Source of the DNA: Alphaproteobacteria bacterium
Lineage (GTDB): Bacteria > Pseudomonadota > Alphaproteobacteria > Rhizobiales > Aestuariivirgaceae
Reading direction: 5' to 3'
Assembly (NCBI GenBank): GCA_020441605.1
Contig: JAGRLX010000022.1
Span: 1-7,927, forward strand
DNA length: 7,927 bases
This document shows positions 1 through 7,273 of the stretch, one piece after another (the first letter of the stretch is position 1; each line of letters begins with the position of its first letter). The position numbers were made by a program, and so were the translations under genes. The notes beneath the pieces were generated by a model. It had not been told where the DNA came from. It searched no databases and saw only the letters and a list, made by a program, of their open reading frames with translations.

Positions 1-1419
1 ATCCGCCTCGAACGCAACTACCGCTCGACGCCGGACATCCTGGGCGCCGCCTCCGGCCTGATCGAGAAGAATGAAAGCCGCCTGGGCAAGACATTGCATA
101 CCGACCGGGAGGAAAGCGAACCGGTCACCGTGCGCTCCCACTGGGACGGCGACGAGGAAGCCCGCACCATCGGCGATGACATCGAGAGCCTGCAGCGCAA
201 GGGCGAGCGGTTGAATGACATGGCCATCCTGGTGCGCGCCTCGTTCCAGATGCGGAGCTTCGAAGATCGGTTCATCACCCTGGGCGTGCCCTATCGCGTC
301 GTCGGCGGTCCCCGCTTCTATGAGCGCGCCGAAATCCGCGATGCCCTGGCCTATCTCAAGATCGTCGCCTCGCCCGACAACGACCTCGCCTTCGAGCGTA
401 TCATCAACACGCCCAAGCGCGGCATCGGCGACAGCTCGGTGAAAAAGATGCATGACCATGCCAGGCGTCATGGCATTTCGCTCTACCGGGCGGCCGAACA
501 AATGAGCCTCACCGACGACCTGCCCGCCAAGGCGCGCACCGCGCTCCGCACCCTGATCGACAGTTTCGGCCGCTGGCGTCAGGCGGCCGATGGCATCCCG
601 CATACCGATCTTGCCGAAATGGTGCTCGATGAATCGGGCTATACCGAGATGTGGCAGAACGACAAGAGCCCGGAAGCCGAGGGCCGGCTCGAAAACCTGA
701 AGGAACTTGTTCGCTCGATGGGCGAGTTCGAGAACCTCACCGGCTTTCTCGAACATATCGCGCTGGTGATGGACGTCGAGCAGTCGGCCGAGGAAGACAA
801 GGTCAACATCATGACGCTGCATTCCGCCAAGGGACTGGAATTCGGCACGGTGTTCCTGCCGGGCTGGGAGGAAGGGCTCTTTCCCCACCAGCGCTCGCTG
901 GATGAGAAGGGCCGCGCCGGGCTGGAGGAAGAGCGCCGCCTCGCCTATGTCGGCATTACCCGGGCCAAGCGCCGGGCCTACATCTCCTTCGCCCAGAACC
1001 GCCGGGTGCATAACCTCTGGCAGTCGGCGCTCCCGTCGCGGTTCATTGACGAATTGCCCGAGGCCCATGTCGAGGTAGCCCCCATGGCGACGAGCTACGG
1101 CGGCCACGGGCTTGGCAGTTTTGGCACGAGCCGCTTCGACAGCCAGCAGCCCTTCACCAACACCTATGCGACGCCCGGCTGGCAGCGCGCCCAGGAGCGC
1201 TGGTCCAAGGGCGGATCGGCGCGCTCCACACCGCATTTCATCGAAGGCGAGATGGTGGCCCGCGAGACCGATGCCGTGCGTTACGATCTGGGCGAACGCG
1301 TCTTCCACCAGAAATTCGGCTATGGCCTGATCCGCGCCATCGACGGCAACAAGCTCACCATCGATTTCGACAAGGCCGGTGAGAAACGGGTGATCGACAG
1401 CTTCGTCAATCGCGCCTGA
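1..1419 (+). CDS. uvrD: UvrD/PcrA-type DNA helicase, C-terminal part (5' truncated by window)
   Basis: This is a superfamily 1A 3'-5' DNA helicase that unwinds DNA during nucleotide excision and mismatch repair. The frame is open from base 1, so the gene starts upstream, and 472 residues are visible. Seen here: motif IV LERNYRS at residues 3-9, the VVGGPRFYERAEIRDALAYL segment near residues 100-120, motif V TLHSAKGLEF at 272-281, and motif VI RLAYVGITRA at 313-322 with the arginine finger R321. Walker A and B lie outside the window. After motif VI comes a low-complexity Ser/Gly/Arg-rich linker (about 345-420). Last is a C-terminal module with GERVFHQKFGYG at 431-442 and TIDFD, which resembles the PcrA/UvrD Tudor-like domain known to contact RNA polymerase. 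The TGA stop (1417-1419) directly abuts the stop of convergent msrB. Family assignment is secure. Choosing UvrD over PcrA, Rep or another paralogue rests on the C-terminal module and is likely but not proven. Confidence 0.95.
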   Translation: MRLERNYRSTPDILGAASGLIEKNESRLGKTLHTDREESEPVTVRSHWDGDEEARTIGDDIESLQRKGERLNDMAILVRASFQMRSFEDRFITLGVPYRVVGGPRFYERAEIRDALAYLKIVASPDNDLAFERIINTPKRGIGDSSVKKMHDHARRHGISLYRAAEQMSLTDDLPAKARTALRTLIDSFGRWRQAADGIPHTDLAEMVLDESGYTEMWQNDKSPEAEGRLENLKELVRSMGEFENLTGFLEHIALVMDVEQSAEEDKVNIMTLHSAKGLEFGTVFLPGWEEGLFPHQRSLDEKGRAGLEEERRLAYVGITRAKRRAYISFAQNRRVHNLWQSALPSRFIDELPEAHVEVAPMATSYGGHGLGSFGTSRFDSQQPFTNTYATPGWQRAQERWSKGGSARSTPHFIEGEMVARETDAVRYDLGERVFHQKFGYGLIRAIDGNKLTIDFDKAGEKRVIDSFVNRA

Positions 1420-1899
1420 TCAGGACCGGCCCGCCGGTTCGAACGTCAGCGCCACGCCGTTCATGCAGTAGCGCAGCCCGGTAGGCTGCGGCCCGTCATC
1501 GAAGACATGCCCCAGATGCCCGCCGCAACGGCGGCAGTGTACCTCGGTCCGGGTGGTGAACAGGGTATTGTCGTTCTTCGTGCCCACGGCATCGGGCAGG
1601 ACATCGAAGAAACTCGGCCAGCCCGTGCCGCTGTCGTATTTCGCTGCGGAGGAATAGAGCGGCAGGCCGCAGGCGGCACAAGCGAATGTGCCGTTGCGGT
1701 GCTCGTCGAGCAGCGCACTGGTCCATGGCCGCTCGGTCGCCTCCTGGCGCATGACGGCGTAGGTCGACGGCGGCAGCAGCACCTTCCACGCCTCATCGCT
1801 CTTCATGATCTCGAAAGTCTCGGCCTTCGTGTGCCGGGACCACAGCAACCCGGCAAGACCGGCAGCGGCCACGCTGGCCATCAGCATTCGGCGGTTCAT
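1420..1899 (-). CDS. msrB: Exported peptide-methionine (R)-S-oxide reductase MsrB
   Basis: MsrB reduces methionine-R-sulfoxide in proteins back to methionine. I chose the ATG at 1897-1899 (159 residues) because GGGAG sits 8 bases upstream (1908-1912). The longer in-frame ATG at 1912-1914 overlaps that site and has only a weak one of its own. The chosen start puts RR at residues 3-4, followed by a hydrophobic stretch to W20 and a TKA/ET junction near 26. This looks like a Tat-type signal or membrane anchor, so envelope location is inferred. The catalytic domain shows zinc pairs C74/C77 and C122/C125, the GTGWPSF block at 91-97, active-site H128 and H131 in GGHLGHVF, and catalytic C145 in RYCMN with N147. 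There is no cysteine other than the four zinc ligands and C145, so no classical resolving cysteine is available. An MFS exporter lies 57 bases upstream on the same strand with no terminator between, so co-transcription is possible. Confidence 0.95.
   Translation of the reverse strand: MNRRMLMASVAAAGLAGLLWSRHTKAETFEIMKSDEAWKVLLPPSTYAVMRQEATERPWTSALLDEHRNGTFACAACGLPLYSSAAKYDSGTGWPSFFDVLPDAVGTKNDNTLFTTRTEVHCRRCGGHLGHVFDDGPQPTGLRYCMNGVALTFEPAGRS
1425..1438. other. Small hairpin just past the uvrD/msrB stop codons
   Basis: ACCGG (1425-1429) pairs with CCGGT (1434-1438) around a 4-base loop, and two further pairs (one G-U) can extend it to 1423-1440. It lies within the last codons of msrB and just downstream of the uvrD stop. 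It has no T-run on either strand, so it does not meet intrinsic terminator criteria. It could mark a Rho-dependent 3' end or be chance in GC-rich coding DNA. Confidence 0.3.
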
Positions 1900-1907
1900 C
1901 TTGATCG

Positions 1908-1912
1908 CTCCC
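1908..1912 (-). promoter_or_regulatory. Shine-Dalgarno GGGAG that decides the msrB start
   Basis: On the minus strand GGGAG ends 8 bases before the ATG at 1899-1897. It overlaps the final G of the upstream in-frame ATG (1914-1912). It therefore supports initiation at the downstream codon, which gives a compact signal peptide beginning MNRRML. Confidence 0.65.
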
Positions 1913-1956
1913 ATCTTTGAACTGATCTCAAGATAGGAGCTGTTTCGATCACGTGC

Positions 1957-3384
1957 CTACACATCCCTGCCCGGCGGCTTCACGTCCGCGTGAGACCTGG
2001 CAACGCGCCCCGAAACGCTGGCACCGGCATCGACGGAGAGATCGCGAAACTGCCAGAGAGACGTTGCCGAGAAGACCGCAACCGTGAAGAAGGCGATGGT
2101 GAAATCGGCCGGCTGCAGGTTCAGATCGCCGCGCCAGGCCTGCGCCGCCTCGAGCACGAAGGCGGCGAGCACGACCCCCGCCGATAGCGAAAGCTGCTGG
2201 GCCACGGTGTAGACGCTCGTGGCATAGCTCATCTGCTCGTTTTCCATGTCGGAATAGGAAATGGCGTTCATCGCCGTAAATTGCAGCGACCGGAGAAAGC
2301 CGCCTGCGAAGAGAAGGCCCGCCATCACCAGATAGGGCGTTGCGCCGGTGATCAATCCCATGGCAGCAATCGACAGGCTGGCCAGCAGGCCATTGACCAG
2401 CAACAGGCGGCGAAATCCGAAATAGCGGATGATGCGTGATATCCCGAACTTTATCGAAATGGCGCCGGCAGCAGCCGCGCAGGATATGGCGCCAGACTGG
2501 AAGGCGGTGAATCCGAAACCAAGCTGCAGCATCAACGGCAACAGGAAAGGCACGGCGCCCACACCCAGCCGAAACAGGCTGCCGCCCATGACGCCTGCGC
2601 GGAAAGTCGGAACCTTCAGAAGCTTGAGATCGAGGATCGGCGCCGCCGCCTTTCGAGCATGGCCAAAGTAGAGCCAGGTCATCAGCGCGCCGAAGGCCAT
2701 CATCGCCAGCGGCAGATAGCGCGGCAGGAGATCGCGTCCCAGCACGGTGAAGCCAAAGATCAGTGACGACAACCCGAGACCGGAGAGGGCAAGACCCTTC
2801 ACATCGAGCGGCGGCACCCGCTCGACGCCGGTGTCCGGCATGAGCACCGTCGCCAGCGCGATTGCTACGACCCCAAATGGAACATTCATCAGAAACACCC
2901 AGCGCCAGCCGAAGGTGTCGGTGATGAAGCCGCCGACCGGCGGCCCGATCAACGGCCCCAGCAAGGCGGGAACCGTCAGCCAGGCCAGGGCATCGACAAG
3001 CTCCGACTTGGGGATGGCGCGGAGCAGAATGATGCGTCCGACCGGCACCATCATGGCGCCGCCGATCCCCTGCAGTCCGCGCGCCGCCACTAATCCGCCG
3101 AGTGAGGTGGCCAGACCGCAGGCGATCGAGCCAAGGGTGAATACCGCGATCGCCACCCGGAAGACATGCCGCGCCCCGAAACGGTCGGCCATCCAGCCGC
3201 TGATCGGGATGAAGACGGTGAGACTGAGGAGATAGGTGGTGAAGGCGAGTTTCAGCACGATCGGATTGGTGCCCAGATCGGCGGCAATCGCCGGCAGCGA
3301 CGTGGCGATGATCGTCGAGTCCATGTTTTCCATGAACAGGGCCGAGGCGATGATCAGCGGCAGGATACGTCGGGCGGGCGGCAT
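1957..3384 (-). CDS. MFS exporter, DHA2 family (HsrA/MdtD-like)
   Basis: This 475-residue inner-membrane secondary transporter probably exports drugs or metabolites by proton antiport, as known for the DHA2 family. The substrate cannot be read from sequence. Seen here: MDSTIIATSLPAIA in TM1, motif A GWMADRFGARHVF in loop 2-3, motif B with ARGLQGIGGAMMVPVGR in TM4, and motif C GPLIGPPVGGF in TM5 followed by WRWVFLMNVPFG, typical of 14-segment exporters. The second half carries PFLLPLMLQLGFGF and QFTAMN, then QQLSLSAGV, which resemble E. coli HsrA (YieO) and MdtD as I remember them. The start is well constrained: an in-frame TGA lies 36 bases upstream (plus positions 3418-3420) with no other start codon between. 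However, no Shine-Dalgarno is visible, so initiation may be leaderless or weak. Its 3' end is 57 bases upstream of msrB on the same strand. The soluble C-terminal tail is short and shows no recognised domain. Confidence 0.93.
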   Translation of the reverse strand: MPPARRILPLIIASALFMENMDSTIIATSLPAIAADLGTNPIVLKLAFTTYLLSLTVFIPISGWMADRFGARHVFRVAIAVFTLGSIACGLATSLGGLVAARGLQGIGGAMMVPVGRIILLRAIPKSELVDALAWLTVPALLGPLIGPPVGGFITDTFGWRWVFLMNVPFGVVAIALATVLMPDTGVERVPPLDVKGLALSGLGLSSLIFGFTVLGRDLLPRYLPLAMMAFGALMTWLYFGHARKAAAPILDLKLLKVPTFRAGVMGGSLFRLGVGAVPFLLPLMLQLGFGFTAFQSGAISCAAAAGAISIKFGISRIIRYFGFRRLLLVNGLLASLSIAAMGLITGATPYLVMAGLLFAGGFLRSLQFTAMNAISYSDMENEQMSYATSVYTVAQQLSLSAGVVLAAFVLEAAQAWRGDLNLQPADFTIAFFTVAVFSATSLWQFRDLSVDAGASVSGRVARSHADVKPPGRDV

Positions 3385-3558
3385 CGCGTGGTGATTAGCA
3401 CGGTCGCGCGCGGCCGCTCATGCAAATAACGCCGATTTGATCCGCATCTTCACCGCGCATGATGTGCGATGTGATCATATGCGGCGGAGACAGCTTCGCG
3501 GCCCTGCGGAAGACACTGGTCCGGGCCGGCGTGGCTGAAGCGGCCTGATCCTGCCACT

Positions 3559-3586
3559 TTGCCGCCCCGATTCCGGAGTCTATAAG
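3559..3586 (+). promoter_or_regulatory. Candidate sigma-70 promoter for the ABC exporter
   Basis: A -35 like TTGCCG (3559-3564) and a -10 like TATAAG (3581-3586) are separated by 16 bases. The matches to TTGACA and TATAAT are 4/6 and 5/6. The expected transcription start near 3593 would give a 5' leader of about 65 bases before the GTG start. This is a motif match only. Confidence 0.5.
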
Positions 3587-3648
3587 GACCTCTTACCCCG
3601 TGGTTGAAGATTGGCGCGATGCTCACGGACCCGATGGGCGCGACGCCT

Positions 3649-3652
3649 GGAG
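3649..3652 (+). promoter_or_regulatory. Shine-Dalgarno GGAG that decides the ABC exporter start
   Basis: GGAG is followed by 6 bases (atttgc) and then GTG at 3659-3661. This is near-ideal spacing and favours GTG over the in-frame TTG at 3611, which has only a weak GAAGA upstream. Confidence 0.7.
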
Positions 3653-3658
3653 ATTTGC

Positions 3659-5542
3659 GTGATCAAGTGGTTTTTCAACAAGCTGGAGTCCAGCGTCGAT
3701 CCCTTTCCGCCTGAGCGGCCCGCCCTGCCGCCCAGCGGCCTCTTGGCATTCGTCTGGCACTACACACGGCCGTTTGCCCGCCTGCTGGGGGCATCGATCC
3801 TCTTTTCCGCCATCATCGCCTTTCTCGAAGTCTATCTTTTCGCCTTCCTGGGCGATCTCGTCGACTTCCTGACCGCCGCCGACCGCACCAGTTTCTGGAG
3901 CGAACACGGCACCAAGCTGATGGTGATGGGCGTCATCGTGCTCATTGTCCTGCCACTGCTCAATTTCATTTCCGAGACCATTTCGCATCAGGGCCTGCGC
4001 GGCAACTACGCCATGCGCATACGCTGGGTGGCGCACCGCTATGTGCTGCGCCAGAGCATGGACTTCTTCACCAATGACTTTGCCGGCCGCGTCGCCACCA
4101 AGGTGATGCAAACCGCCCTCGGCGTGCGCGACGCGGTGATGAAGTTCACCGAAGTGATCGTTTATGTCGGGGTCTATTTCATCGGCGCGCTGGTGCTGGT
4201 CGCGACCAGCGACCTCTGGCTTATGCTGCCGATGATGATCTGGCTGGCCGGCTATGGCGCGGCTTGCTGGTATTTCGTGCCGCGCCTCGGCCGGCTTTCC
4301 GCCGAACAGGCCGATATGCGCTCGCTGGTCACCGGGCGGGTGGTCGACAGCTACACCAACATTCCGACCGTCAAGCTCTTCGCCCACGCCGACCGCGAGG
4401 ACGACTACGCCAAGGAGGGCATGGCCTGGATGCTCGATGCCGTCAACCGGTCCATGCGGCTGTCGACGCTGATGACCACCACGCTCCAGATCCTGTCGGG
4501 CGTGTTGATCTTCACCATGTCCGGGCTGTCGATCTGGCTGTGGCACCAGAACATGATTACCACTGGCGCGATCGCCTTTGCCATCGGTCTCACCTTGCGC
4601 ATCAAGGCCATGTCGCAATGGATCATCTGGGAGGTGGCCGGGCTGTTCGAGAATATCGGCGTCATCCAGGACGGCATCGAGACCATCGCCCGCGAGCGCT
4701 CGATCAAGGATTCGGAACAAGCCCGGCCGCTCACCGTCACCCACGGCGAAATCGCCTTCGAAAACGTCACCTTCAACTATGGCAAGGCGGCGATTGCCAG
4801 GGGCCGCACCGTGGTCGATCACCTGACGCTCACCATACGGCCGGGCGAGAAGGTGGGCCTCGTCGGACGCTCAGGCGCCGGCAAGTCGACCCTCGCCAAT
4901 CTCCTGCTCCGCTTCTACGATTTGGAGGAAGGCCGCATTCTGATCGACGGGCAGGATATCGGCCGGGTGACTCAAGACTCGCTGCGGGCCGCCATCGGGG
5001 TCGTCACCCAGGATACTTCCCTGCTCCACCGTTCGGTGATCGAAAACATCCGCTACGGCCAACCGGATGCGGCCATGACCGATGTCGAGGCGGCGGCGCG
5101 CAAGGCCCATGCCGACGAGTTCATCGCCAGCCTTGTCGATCCCAAGGGCCGGAAAGGCTACGAGGCCCACGTCGGCGAGCGTGGCGTCAAGCTTTCGGGC
5201 GGCCAGCGCCAGCGTATCGCCATCGCCCGCGTGCTGCTGAAGGATGCACCGATCCTGGTTCTGGACGAGGCCACCAGCGCGCTCGATTCGGAGGTCGAGC
5301 AGGCGATCCAGGAAAACCTCTATGCCCTGATGGAGGGCAAGACCGTCATTGCCGTCGCCCACCGCCTGTCGACCATTGCCGCCATGGATCGGCTGGTGAT
5401 CATGGACAAGGGCCGCATCGCCGAGGAAGGAACCCACAAGGAACTGCTCGCCAAGGGCGGCCTCTATGCCTCGCTTTGGCAGCGTCAGTCCGGAGGTTTC
5501 CTCGCCGCCGAGGATCTGGCGGCCCCGCAAGCCGCGGAATAA
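3659..5542 (+). CDS. ABC exporter half-transporter (fused permease and ATPase, ABCB/MsbA-like)
   Basis: This 627-residue protein should act as a homodimeric inner-membrane ATP-driven exporter of the MsbA/Sav1866 type. The substrate (lipid, drug or peptide) is not evident. I start it at GTG 3659 because of the GGAG 6 bases upstream, and because the resulting N-terminus, MIKWFFNKLESSVDPFPP, matches the short start I recall for rhizobial homologues. Residues about 30-330 form the six-helix type-1 transmembrane domain. The nucleotide-binding domain is complete: Walker A GRSGAGKST at 403-411, Q-loop Q451, signature LSGGQRQR from 512, Walker B ILVLDE with D536 and catalytic E537, the SALDSE D-loop, and H-loop H568. 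No key residue is missing, so the site should hydrolyse ATP. It has its own likely promoter upstream. The next gene, the YiaD-like lipoprotein, follows after 65 bases on the same strand, but a functional link is not shown. Confidence 0.95.
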   Translation: MIKWFFNKLESSVDPFPPERPALPPSGLLAFVWHYTRPFARLLGASILFSAIIAFLEVYLFAFLGDLVDFLTAADRTSFWSEHGTKLMVMGVIVLIVLPLLNFISETISHQGLRGNYAMRIRWVAHRYVLRQSMDFFTNDFAGRVATKVMQTALGVRDAVMKFTEVIVYVGVYFIGALVLVATSDLWLMLPMMIWLAGYGAACWYFVPRLGRLSAEQADMRSLVTGRVVDSYTNIPTVKLFAHADREDDYAKEGMAWMLDAVNRSMRLSTLMTTTLQILSGVLIFTMSGLSIWLWHQNMITTGAIAFAIGLTLRIKAMSQWIIWEVAGLFENIGVIQDGIETIARERSIKDSEQARPLTVTHGEIAFENVTFNYGKAAIARGRTVVDHLTLTIRPGEKVGLVGRSGAGKSTLANLLLRFYDLEEGRILIDGQDIGRVTQDSLRAAIGVVTQDTSLLHRSVIENIRYGQPDAAMTDVEAAARKAHADEFIASLVDPKGRKGYEAHVGERGVKLSGGQRQRIAIARVLLKDAPILVLDEATSALDSEVEQAIQENLYALMEGKTVIAVAHRLSTIAAMDRLVIMDKGRIAEEGTHKELLAKGGLYASLWQRQSGGFLAAEDLAAPQAAE

Positions 5543-5607
5543 CCCAACCTTAACCATAATGGCGCCACATGGGGCAGCGATTGACGCGGCCCATCGATGG
5601 GGGTTCC

Positions 5608-6267
5608 ATGATCCGCAAATTCATTCTGACGTCGGCAGCCGCAGCCCTGCTCGCCGCCTGTTCGACCGATCCCTACACCGGCGAACAGAAGGTCTCCAAC
5701 ACTGCACTGGGCGCCGGCACGGGCGCGCTGCTCGGTTCCGCTGCCGGCCTGGTGATCGGCAAGACGACCAATGCATCGACCCGCAAATCAGTGCTGATTG
5801 GTGCTGGTCTGGGCGCCCTCGCCGGCGCCGGAGTCGGCGCCTATATGGACAACCAGGAGGCCAAGCTCCGCGCTAGACTGGAAGGCACCGGCGTGTCGGT
5901 CACGCGGGTGGGCGACAACATCATCCTCAACATGCCGTCCAACATCACTTTTGACACCGACCGATCCGAGGTGAAGCCAAAGTTCTACGACGTGCTCAAT
6001 TCCGTGGCCCTGGTGCTCAACGAATTCGACCGCACGCTGGTCGATGTCACCGGCCACACCGACAGTGATGGCAGCGACGGTTACAACCAGGACCTCTCAG
6101 AACGCCGCGCCGGGTCGGTGGCCGAATACCTGGTGGCCCAGGGCAACAACTATCGCCGTTTTCAGGTGCTTGGCATGGGCGAAAGCCAACCGGTCGCCTC
6201 CAACGCCACGGCCGAAGGCAAGGCCCGCAATCGCCGCGTGGAAATCCAGATCGCGCCGCTCACCTGA
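5608..6267 (+). CDS. yiaD: YiaD-like OmpA-family outer-membrane lipoprotein
   Basis: This 219-residue lipoprotein probably anchors the outer membrane to peptidoglycan. I start it at ATG 5608 rather than the longer frame at 5569, because this gives a classical lipoprotein signal: MIRKF, a hydrophobic run, and lipobox LLAAC with lipidated C18. The residue after C18 is Ser, not Asp, which is consistent with outer-membrane sorting. The G-run at 5599-5603 is a weak, close ribosome binding site. A glycine-zipper segment follows (about 34-80, with GAGTGALLG and GAGLGALAGAGVGAYMD). Next come GTGVSVTRVGDNIILNMP and the OmpA C-terminal domain from about 112. D152 of GHTD and R167 of LSERR are 15 residues apart, as are the two diaminopimelate-binding residues of Acinetobacter OmpA. 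Length and these blocks resemble E. coli YiaD from memory. The gap to prmA is 52 bases with no terminator. Confidence 0.93.
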   Translation: MIRKFILTSAAAALLAACSTDPYTGEQKVSNTALGAGTGALLGSAAGLVIGKTTNASTRKSVLIGAGLGALAGAGVGAYMDNQEAKLRARLEGTGVSVTRVGDNIILNMPSNITFDTDRSEVKPKFYDVLNSVALVLNEFDRTLVDVTGHTDSDGSDGYNQDLSERRAGSVAEYLVAQGNNYRRFQVLGMGESQPVASNATAEGKARNRRVEIQIAPLT

Positions 6268-6319
6268 CCGTCCCGGCGGCGATGGACTTGGCCCCAGGCC
6301 CGGGCTAAAGCCGGTCGCC

Positions 6320-7264
6320 ATGTCCACTGCACGCTTCACCCTCACCATCCCGGCGCTGGCGCATGATGGCGCCACCGCCATTGCGGAAGCGATCGACCAG
6401 GATATTGCCGTCGATCCGCTGGCTGTCACCATCAATGAGACCGACGAAGCAAGGGGTCTGTGGGAAGTCGTGCTCTATTTCGCCGACGAAGCCGAGGCGT
6501 CGGAGGCGGCCCAACTCCTCGAACGGGAAGATGCAAAGATCGCCCCGGTGCCGGAACAGGACTGGGTCCGGCAGTCGCTGGAAGGCCTTTCGCCTGTCAC
6601 GGCTGGCCGTTTCTTCCTTCACGGCTCTCATGACCGCCATCGGCGGCGCGCCGGTGGCATCTCGCTGGAAATCGACGCCGGCACCGCCTTCGGCACTGGC
6701 CACCACGGCACCACGGAAGGCTGTCTGGTTGCGCTGGACCAGATCCTAAAGCGTCGCAAGCCCCACGCCATATTGGACGTGGGCTGTGGCACCGGCGTGC
6801 TGGCGATCGCCGCCGCCAAGGCCGCAGGTAGACAAGCGGTTGCCAGCGATATCGACCCGGAAGCGGTGCGCGTGACCATTGCCAACACCCGCCTCAATGG
6901 CGTGACGCCCCTGATCCACGCCTTGACTGCAGCAGGCCTGAAACACCCAGGCATCGCTGCCAAGCTCCCCTACGATCTGATTTTTGCAAACATCCTCGCG
7001 CGGCCACTCGTGGCCCTGGCCTCCGGCCTGTCGCAGGTGCTGGCACCAGGTGGCGATCTCATCCTGTCCGGCCTGACCCTCGACCAGGTCCGCTGGATCG
7101 AAGCCACCTATCTCAATCGGGGACTTGTCCGCATGGCGCGCATTGCCCGCGGCAACTGGGCGACGCTCGTTTTCACCAAGCCGCAAAACAAAAAGCACCC
7201 GGGAGGGAGGACACCCGGGCGCTTTTCGACCAGCACGCGAGGTGCCGGCTGGGAGGAAGCTTGA
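6320..7264 (+). CDS. prmA: Ribosomal protein L11 methyltransferase PrmA, with C-terminal tail
   Basis: PrmA methylates ribosomal protein L11 using S-adenosylmethionine in the cytosol. I start it at ATG 6320 (314 residues). The frame is open further upstream inside yiaD, but that part reads as out-of-frame shadow, and no strong Shine-Dalgarno is visible. The N-terminal substrate-recognition domain spans about 1-110. The catalytic domain shows GTAFGTGHHGTTEGC near 120-135, the SAM-binding DVGCGTG at 153-159, the acidic SDIDPEAV strand, and the characteristic NILARPL from N224. The protein normally ends soon after the GNWATLVFTKP strand (here ending at 288). This copy continues for 26 residues of low-complexity, basic sequence with no stop until TGA 7262-7264. 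Those extra codons run through an inverted repeat (7191-7226) that looks like the terminator of the convergent DUF1127 gene. The tail is therefore probably a non-functional read-on after loss of an earlier stop. Confidence 0.93.
   Translation: MSTARFTLTIPALAHDGATAIAEAIDQDIAVDPLAVTINETDEARGLWEVVLYFADEAEASEAAQLLEREDAKIAPVPEQDWVRQSLEGLSPVTAGRFFLHGSHDRHRRRAGGISLEIDAGTAFGTGHHGTTEGCLVALDQILKRRKPHAILDVGCGTGVLAIAAAKAAGRQAVASDIDPEAVRVTIANTRLNGVTPLIHALTAAGLKHPGIAAKLPYDLIFANILARPLVALASGLSQVLAPGGDLILSGLTLDQVRWIEATYLNRGLVRMARIARGNWATLVFTKPQNKKHPGGRTPGRFSTSTRGAGWEEA
7191..7226 (-). terminator. Intrinsic terminator of the DUF1127 gene, inside the prmA 3' end
   Basis: AAAAGCACCCGGG (7191-7203) pairs with CCCGGGCGCTTTT (7214-7226) around a 10-base loop, a 13-base stem with one A:C mismatch. 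Read on the minus strand the stem is followed by TTTTTGTTTT, a strong U-tract, about 50 bases past the DUF1127 stop. On the plus strand only TTTT followed by CG remains, so it is weaker there but could act in both directions. It lies wholly within prmA codons 291-303. Confidence 0.8.
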
Positions 7265-7273
7265 AGCTGGGGC

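Larger units (their letters stand above)
3385..3658. other. Divergent intergenic spacer between MFS and ABC exporter genes
   Basis: This 274-base spacer separates two divergently transcribed transporter genes and must carry both 5' regions. A sigma-70-like promoter for the rightward gene is visible at 3559-3586. I found no convincing promoter for the leftward gene. A 29-codon ATG frame (3459-3548, +) with GC-rich third positions lies in the middle. It has no ribosome binding site and no family I recognise, so it is not called as a gene. No adjacent regulator gene is present in the window. Confidence 0.6.

Noticed and set aside
3451..3485. Imperfect palindromes around GCGCATGATGTGC and TGATCATATG in the divergent spacer
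   Set aside because: The arms are short and mismatched, and they fall within the possible coding remnant. This is not enough to call an operator.
3611..3658. Upstream TTG start extending the ABC exporter by 16 residues
   Set aside because: It has only a weak binding site, and the added residues (ARCSRTRWARRLEIC) are unlike the family start. GTG at 3659 has an optimal GGAG.
3623..4822. 399-codon open frame on the minus strand opposite the ABC exporter
   Set aside because: It is opposite the clearly real permease domain. Its translation is rich in His, Gly, Asp and Gln with no membrane, fold or family motif, as expected for antisense reading of GC-rich codons.
4264..5553. 429-codon plus-strand open frame overlapping the ABC exporter
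   Set aside because: It is an out-of-frame shadow of the permease-ATPase gene. The translation is Arg/His/Gly-rich with no motif, while the other frame holds all ABC motifs.
5555..5560. CATAAT as a -10 box for a separate yiaD promoter
   Set aside because: No -35-like hexamer is found 16-18 bases upstream, where the sequence is GC-rich coding DNA.
6044..6319. N-terminal extension of PrmA into yiaD
   Set aside because: The extra 92 codons are a shadow of the OmpA domain frame. PrmA homology begins at about the ATG at 6320.
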